64,000 bases of DNA from Plumapathes pennacea. Taxonomy: Eukaryota; Cnidaria; Anthozoa; Antipatharia; Myriopathidae. Every line of letters begins with the position of its first letter. Positions within the stretch are counted from its first letter, which is position 1. The stretch is taken from the NCBI GenBank assembly GCA_964036295.1, contig OZ038463.1:10283274-10347273 (forward strand). Direction: 5' to 3'. Position numbers and translations under genes: made by a program. This document shows positions 28,401-37,400 of this stretch, piece after piece. The notes beneath the pieces are model-generated. The model was given only the letters and a program-made list of their open reading frames with translations, ran no database searches and was not told where the DNA came from.

Positions 28401-31400
28401 TCAACTCCTTGGCATTTGGAAATAACCACACAGAAAATTTAATAGCTTCTTCCATCTTGCCGAACGAAACGTAAACGCGCTTAATCTCTTAATCTTTTGA
28501 TGGAGTTTTGACAGGCGGCATTTGACGACAATCGCTGATTGGGCGAAAAAATACAATTGATAAATTTTTTCGCCCAATCGGCGGCGTGCTCGTCTCACGC
28601 CTTCAATACTGGTCTGAACAGACTGTGTTCCCAGGGGCTCTTTTCCTCCTCTTCGTTTCTCCCCCCTCCCCCTCCCCCTCCGCCGCTTTTTGCCCGCCGT
28701 TCTTTTCACCGCTGCTCCACGATCTGCCCCTGGGTCTCCGAGGATGACTCGAGGTAAACTTTACCTCGTGTGCACATGTTATAGACAACGTACTGAACTA
28801 ACTTATAGTTGAGTATCGAGTCCTAGTATTGAGTTTCTTGGCTACGTTCTGAGGTTTCAGGAGCGTTACACAGAACTTCAAAATCTGCAACTTAATCCAC
28901 AGTATTGTGCATTGACCGCTGACCACACGGCCAAAAAACGTATTTCCGCAACCTCGATGTGAAGCAGCTGAAGTTTGCAGGCTCAGTCCCGAATGATACG
29001 ACTGTTGCATTCATTTTGCGCACCTTCTAAGTACTGCAGCAGTTTAGGAAGGACAGTGTCCCACATTTCCACCAGTTCTGCATTAACTATTGGACAGAGA
29101 GCCTTCATCAACTTCAGAACATGAACTCCACGACCTCTTCCTTTGGATGGATGGCCTGCCATTACCTTGACAAGGGGGGAGGGGAGGGGGGAAGAGGGAT
29201 TAGTAACTGCACTTCAGTGAGTAATCCCGGAAAACAACTACTATATATTGCTCTTTAGAAAAGTTACGACCACTCTCACAAGTTATAAGGGGAAATGTAA
29301 ACAAACAGAAACTACTAAGAATAAAGAGAACCAAGAAGGAAAGAGAGGGGAAAGAGAAACAGACAAAACAAGAAGAGAGAAGAAGAGACAACAGGAGATG
29401 AAAGAAGAAGAGAAAAGAGAAAAAGAAAAGAAAAGAAAGGAGAAAAGAGGCAGGGAAGGTGAGTGGATAGGGCAAGACAAATGAAAGAAAAGGGAAGTGA
29501 ACCAAAGAAGGAGATAAAAGAATAACTTACCAGAAGCCTAGAAATCAGAGTAACTGGCTTGGGAATGTTTCCTAAAGTAACAGAATTGTCAAACGTGAGA
29601 ATTCAAATCCACATGTAATGATGTTGAACAAACAAAAAATCGAGAATTATGAATGTCTGTTGGCAAACATCCCACTATCTCATTCCCTAATCCCCCCCCG
29701 CCTCCCCCCCCCCCCCCCAAAAAAATCAAAACAAAACAAATCAAAACAAAAAACAACACAAACAAACAAAACAAAAAACATAAAACATAAACATAAACAT
29801 AAACACAAACACCGGTGGGGGGGGGGGGGGGGGAAGGGGGCTACCCTTTGAGGTGAACAGAGAAAGTAACTGGTGCAGCTCACTGTTTGTTTCAAAGTCG
29901 ATCATGAAGTCCTCGGCTTCTTCCTCTCGCTTCTTTGAGGCGATATCGCTCAGGCTGCGGCACAGAGGAGCCATGGCGTTCGTGAACGCATCGGGAACGA
30001 CGCACTGCAACAGCGAGGGCCACAGGACCTGGACATTGGGACACAGGAAGGGTGCGTGAGTCTGGGCAATACAACATTTTCGTAAATTTGCATCATCTTG
30101 CGTTTCATGCAGCCGTTTTCGGATGACTGTCGAAAGTAATCACGTGATTTCTTTGGTTTTGTGTTTACTATGCTTTCCTATTGGTCCAAACAACTGCATT
30201 CTTGGTCAATCAGGAGCAAACTCAAAACCTGATTGCGACATCCTGACGCAAACAAGTCGTAAAGTTAGCGTCAAGCATGATTGCCCGTCAAATTGAGAGC
30301 AAAGGGGGGAGGGGGTGGATTGATGGCCAAAGTCTAATCGGTTTCTTCGTGCCATGAGAGGAAATACTGAAATGACTGACCGGTTCCATGACATCCACAG
30401 TAGTCGTGACGAGATGAAGGATGTTTTCGCACATGCTTCGTAAAGCCCGCGGGGTGACGGCATCTGCTTCCGTCGGTCTCCTTGGGTCTCGCTTCTTCAA
30501 AAGCAAATAATCGGTACAGTTATGACAAAAAAGTCTGCTCAAATATCATTTGACCACAACGAGACAATGCAGACAGAAAAACAGCTCATAAGGAAGCCAG
30601 TGAACCTACCTCACCGTCCTCCTCAAGAGCACACTGCCGGACAATGAATTCCACCAGCTTCTGTCCTCCGTCTAGTTCTAAGTAACGGTGGTAAGCCATG
30701 GCCGTGATGGCCTGGGCAAACACGCTGCGAACCTGAGACAACAACAGAGACAGAAAGAGAGAAAAGAGAGATTTCTGGTTGGAATTGCATCTGAACCAGC
30801 ATGGAACCTGCGGCTAATATATTTGTTCAATGCACAATGGAAGGCTATTACTTGGGAAAACTGCTTTTCACTGCGTCGGCGTGGAGAAACAGGTGTGATG
30901 AATCGACTAAGAGTCGAGGTGTGAAAACTGGGAGCCGTTAAAAAGTTTTAACTGACGTTTCGAGCGTTAGCCCTTCATTGGAGCAAGTCTGTTCACGAGT
31001 AAGTCTGTTTCTTACTGATGAGTTTATATACACAAAACTAAGAGCTGTTTGACAGATGGATGCAGGCGGCAGTACGAGATGAAGGGGTGTGAATATCACC
31101 GACTGGCCACACAACGTCTATTTGCACTATAGCTCAGATTGCGTTAGCCTACGAAAACAGACGGATTTTCCGCCTGTTGCTTTGCGTGGTATTTTTCGGC
31201 CTCGCAAAGCAACAGGCGGAAAATCCGTCTGTTTTCGTAGGCTAAGATTGCGTGTACTGTGCTTACACTGTGTCTGAACCAGCAGTGAAGACAAATGCAC
31301 ATATAGGTAGTCTGAGTAGAGGACACTAATCAGCTACACCCTTGGACAAGACAAGACGAGACAAGAGAAAAACCTGATGGTCTCCCCCTCTCACTCCTTT

Positions 31401-34400
31401 CAATGTTTAACTTTGAATGACATATTTGTTGGGAGAGAGGCGGGGTTGACGGGCCTCAAATATGTCGCCAAGATTGCTGACCAACCATTGTGTATGTATA
31501 AGAACACTGGAAAAGCTAGCGAGTAAAACCCGACTTTTTCTCCGATCGACAACTCAAAGCTGTTCGAACTCGGACAGAAGTGAAATTCCGTCATAAACCA
31601 TCCACTCCTTCTCATCGTGTTATACCTGTCTGAAAGTATAAGTCTGACAAGTTACATATGAAAAGACGCATAAAGTGTTTACCTTCAGATTTTGCTCAGA
31701 CAGGAGAATTTGAACTCCATTAACGATAAGTCCCTCTTTGTTTTCCAAGTGAGAACCTACGAGGAAAAAACAAAACACTCGTGCGAATCAGGATAGAAAC
31801 TACGTTGAAATAACGAATAATTTTATCGTGTCAAGCACCTATACTCTAAATAATGAAACCGAGTACGCATAGATAGTCAAAGGGGGGGAATAATAATCTT
31901 TGTTTATCAAGCAGAAACTCCACGATCACTGCGATTCTGGCGATTTGCGATAGAGTACCAATCAACTGAAAACGTGGCATAGTAATCGAAGTTTTCTTAA
32001 AATAAATTACGTTTCGCCACTTTTTACGGGCGACTTTTGAACTTTACACTAAAAGTGAAAGACTTGACCGTTCAGCACGTGCTTTGGACCACACCCATTT
32101 CAACCCCGTGTGAAGAATCGGCACGTGCTTTGGACCACACCCATTTCAACCCCGTGTGAAGAATCGGCATGTGATTTGGACCACACCCACTTCAGCCTCG
32201 TGTGAAAATCTGTTCGAGAATTCTATTGGTTAGAATACCTGAGGAGTTGATGAGATGTTTGAGGACTGCCAGTGAACCAAGGCGCGTGCGTTCATTATTA
32301 GCCTCCATCTTCATCAGCAGGAATCCTATTACCCGGTCGGAAAACGACGGCGCTGAAGGAGGGAATAGATACTCAGGTTGTATTGTAGTTTTATTTAAAT
32401 ACATGTTCAGTTATGGGCCCTACATTTGTTCCTTCGAAACTTCAACAATCTGAGAAGTCAAGCCTTCCATCGTTTTCTCTCTTTAATTCTTTTACTCCCA
32501 AGAGTAATCAACTTCAATTTTCTCTTGCAGTTTCTCAACAGAAATATATGATACCGTAAGGAGAACTTGGCTTTTGGTACGTGTTCAGATGATAGCTGAT
32601 TAAATTATTAGTTCTCACCACATCACTCATACATTTCCTTCTTAAAAGGTTAAAAGAATCTGTACTTTGAGCTTGGCAGTAAAAGGGTTAATCTCAGACT
32701 AAAGAACGAGGACAACTATCAGCTCAGCTTGACTTTTGAGTCTGGAGATCTACAAATTGCCAACACGACGTGCCGAATGCAGATTTACGGATCTCGACAG
32801 GCATTGTACATGATGAATTCATTACGTCCACGAGATTCTGGTAGAATCAACTTACCTATGACGGAAAAGCACCTCAGGACTTCATTATGATTTTTAAACG
32901 AGGCTGGGTTGGAGAAATCGGGCATATTACACACCTGAAGCAAACGACAAAAACATACAATTACTCGGTGCAGCCAAACTTCATACTTTTACAATTATTC
33001 AGGGTTTTTTTTACGGCAAGCTCTTCGAATACGTTAAAGATGGCTCGACAAAACTGTATGTTGTTTTCGCAAACTGGTTCAAGTTCGAGCTACAATTTTC
33101 ACGGCAAAAATTTCCGCGTGCGACCTTCCTGTACGGTACTCAAAAAATGCACAACGGCCTTTGAGGCCACGTTGCCAGACAAGTTGCAGAAGAAATCGCG
33201 CTTGTGACACCACCTCTTTGCAACTTGAAACGCAACGGAAACTGCGAAACAAGTTGCAGGAAAAGTTGAACAGTCTTGTACTTTTTACAACAGCATAACT
33301 TAAATCGACTGAGGGTCAATGTGTGAAAGCTGGACGCCGTGAAAGAATCCAGCTTTCACACATCGACCCTCAGTCGATTCAAGTTATACGTATTTCTCCA
33401 CGCCGACGCAGTCAATCTAGTTCTCTTTAGAGCTGGTTTTCCGAAGTAGGATTTAACCTCGTAACTTACCATGCCATGAAGTCCGTTCAATAAAGTGTCC
33501 AAATGCTGTGACAATAAGCCCCCTCCCCCTGCACAAGCTGCATCCAGTACCATGCAAAGGCTCTGATAATAGATAAACAATAATTGTGTTTACAAACAAA
33601 CAAGCAAACAAAATGCTAGGAACAATCCAAATCATATAGGTCAACAAAACAAGCAAAGCGCCATGATTTATATGGATTTTGCATTTGATCAAGGTCTGCA
33701 GGGGTGAGGCCGTTTTGCGGCAAATACAAAAATTCAAAATTCATTCCACCTAACTATGCATGTCGACTCTGTACACCTATTTTCAGGTTAAATTAATGAA
33801 TATTTGTAGAGAAATACTTGGTGTCAGATAACAAAAACAGACAAACTTCAATCTACCACCTTGCAACAATGATTTTGTAGCAAATACTCATGGGTTGGAC
33901 CTGAAAATCACCGTGCAGAGTTGACATGCATAGATCTTTGCTATGAACTATGGATATTGCATTTGATCAAAGTCTGCAGGGTTAAGGGTCTCATACCCAC
34001 GTTTTCCATGGCAACAGAACTATTTTGCAATAAATAAATAATTTATAATCATTTATTGTACAGAACTATGCATGCTGATTTTGTGCTATGAACTATGGAT
34101 TTTCCATCTGTCTGCAGAGTTAAGAGTCATACATTAGGGATCTTACCTGAGTTATCTGGTAGTGTTCTGTGTGTCGCTTGTACAGAGCTGTTATTCCTGC
34201 TAATATTTTAGACAACTGGTCCCCCAGCTTATCAGGAGACATGATGTGAGCCATGTGACCCACAGCACTCACAACTGTCAAGCGGATCTGGAAATTTGGA
34301 TCACATATCACTATAATATTATAAGCACATGCAAGGGTGCACACTCACCAAATCCTGCTCCACATAAAACTAATTACTGCAAAATTTAATTATTAACAAA

Positions 34401-37400
34401 AGACAGGAATACATGCATGTATTTTTATGTGATTACGCCCTCATGTAAGAGAAACATTTGTTAGAACCAAGTAAATCATTATCATTAATACCATCCTGTT
34501 AAAATCTGGAATTCACCAAGGAATGGAATCCTGAATCCAAAAGCTGAAATTCAAAAAGCAGCCGATTTGCTTTACATGGAGTAGAGTGACATTAGGACTG
34601 TGGAATGAGTGTTTGGATATGTTGAATATTGTAACACTGTACTGCACCTTTGGTTCATTTGATTTTAACCACACATTGAAAAGTACATCATATGCAGAGA
34701 AGATTTCTCCATAGAATCTGTCGAGTGTGATGTCTGGATAAGGTGCAGCCTCGATATTAGCTACATAATCCAAGATGCTCTCTGAAAACCTGGCCAAACC
34801 TGACAAAAGAATAAGAGAATGCATGAAAAAAATCATGAACAAAGGGAGCAGAGGCATGGACATTAAATTCCAACAATACAGTGCTAATTATTGTATTAGA
34901 CCTCATACGGAATCAGAGGTAGAAGATAACTCTGAAATGGCCCTGGCCATCTGTCCTGACTATCTGGGAAAACAGTAGGACTAGTCCATGCAGAAACTGG
35001 ACATCGCAGTTAATTGGCTAAGAGGGATTTGTGTGGGAGTCTGCTTAAATCGTGCTTTACTCTAAAACATTGGTAAAATATCAGAACAAGTCCTTGTACT
35101 TACTGTAAAGGAATGACTATTTCAAGGCCACTGGTGTCATTGTTAAGTAAGATGTATAATCTATATTTTCTTGCATACAACTTGATTTGATAAACAGACT
35201 CCCTTGTACAAATCTCTGTAATTAGCCAATTGGCCACAACATGTGTTCATGCTTCAGCCCTCTAGGCTGCCTGTAGGAAAACTGATTACACATTGACTTA
35301 CAGTTTGCAAAAACCCATTTCATGTTGTCATGTTTAGCCATTCCCAGCATGGGTAACATCCTGCCAAGAATGTCTTTCAAAAAAGGAACAACACCAAAAG
35401 CTGGGGGAGAGATGCATATGACAAGTTAATACAAACCCATAATAATATATAGCAACATGCAACCACATGACAACTACATATTGACCACACAACAACATAC
35501 CGACCACATTATATTGACCACACAACAACATACCGACCACATTACCAGCCACATACAGACCATGATACTGATCACAAACAATTTAACTTAATAATAATAA
35601 TTTATTATTACTATTCACCACTCTTGATTTTCATGATGACATAACCAATGAAACTGTACTTTTGTAAGCAATATTGCATTCAGCATTGTAACAGCTTCAC
35701 AGTAGAGGGGAGGCACTGTCAAATCTCACCATTTGTGCTTGAAAATGAAGCCAGGGTTTGAATTACAAAGTAGTGAGGTAGGCTCCCTGGAGCAAGTTTT
35801 TCCAACAATTCAGCCATCACTTCATGGTCAAACCTTCCACCCAGAGCAACCAAAACTTCCGATGCTGCCGACTGCCACTCTGGTTCAACTTCCTGTGATT
35901 CAAACATACAAACATGTAAATAATACCTGTGTGTTTGCAATATCTGGTGTACCGAGTAAAAAATATGAATTATTATATGTCAAACCAAACGTTGATGCCA
36001 ATAGGCTGAACACTACTAAAAATGACAGCTTCCTGATGGCCAAGAGCTTAGGATGTCAGGGGCTAGTTGTTCAAAAGTTGATTAAGCTATACCAAAGGAT
36101 TAACAAAAGGCTTTCTCCACTAAACTTTAGACTTATTAACCCAGGATTATCCTTATCATTTTTTTGAACAATCAGGCCTAGAACCAGTAATCTATGATTG
36201 CATACATCATGTACCTTTTAAAGACAATCAAAGATTGAACAACATTCAAGGGCAGTCTTTTGTGCTCTACCTTATTTCGGGTCATTTCTATAGATGCTAG
36301 CTTGACCATTTGCTTAGCCATATCAACTGGCATGGAATCCATAGTATCCTTGATGATCCTTGAAGCTGCTTTCAGTAAAACCACTCTGTGGCCCAAGTTC
36401 AGCTGCAAAAAAAAAAAAAAAAAAAAAAAAAAAACATCAAATATTAGTGTACATAGGAGAGAGGGATCACTAAGAAGAAAAGCTGCTACTGACAGTTTTT
36501 TTAATACAAAATCAGAATACGATAAAATGAGAACTTTTCACACTGATGGTGCTAAAAACAGAAAAGGTTTTTTTACTTTATACCAAACTGCGTACACAAA
36601 TGGACCAAAAAACATGTCCCTTTGGCTCACTTTGACTAGTATCCAAAATATAAAATTTGTATATGATCTGAATGCTAACATTAAGTATACATTAGAAAGA
36701 AAAACCTCTCAGAGAAAGAAAGCTCAAAATAAATCTTTGAACCCCAACTCAAACTCTCCTTCATAATTTTAGATCTGCTCCAGACACATGCACACACACC
36801 TACAATCCTGGTCACAAGTGTAATAGGACACTGAACCTTTTCTTCTGGAAATTATGACACTTTGACCTTTTCTATCACCCTCGATGCCCTCCCCCCCCCT
36901 CCCCCCCTCCCCCCCCCCCCCCTCCATACAATGTTAAATCAGTGTGTTCAAAGTGCACTCCTTTATGCAACATTGTATGGGGGGATATGGGGGAAGAGAG
37001 AGGTGTTTAAGTTTTGAAAAATGAGTCACTTCATTGTCGAAGAGAGTGATGGTGAAAGCATAGCAATATTTCAGAGTGTACCACATACTTTTAACCAAGA
37101 TTGTAGCTTCTAATACCTTCCTTACAAGTGGCATAAATTACCTTTTGGTGTTTAACAAGGTATGCCTTGATTGTACTCAGAACCAGCTCAGATTGTTTCT
37201 TGCCAATCTCATGCAGTGATGTGATTATCATCTGCCGCACCTCTACTTGTTTGTCATTGGCTGCATCAATCAGAGCCATAGTGAGCTCTGCAAACAAACA
37301 ATATCAAATATTAATCAAAAACCCTCCAGGGCATAAAATAAAGTCACATGATCAACAGCAACTGAAAAAATAAACATGAAAATCAAAGCAGATATAGTTG

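Noticed and set aside
27559-28709. Identical 102-codon frames at both ends of the RecQ-derived element (MKRTAGKKRRRGRG...)
   Set aside because: They lie in the 5' flank part of the arms, are basic low-complexity sequence, and are identical only because the arms are inverted copies.
29248-29505. Frames of Lys/Glu/Arg or Phe/Ser/Leu in the purine-rich tract
   Set aside because: Low-complexity translation inside an MROH1 intron.
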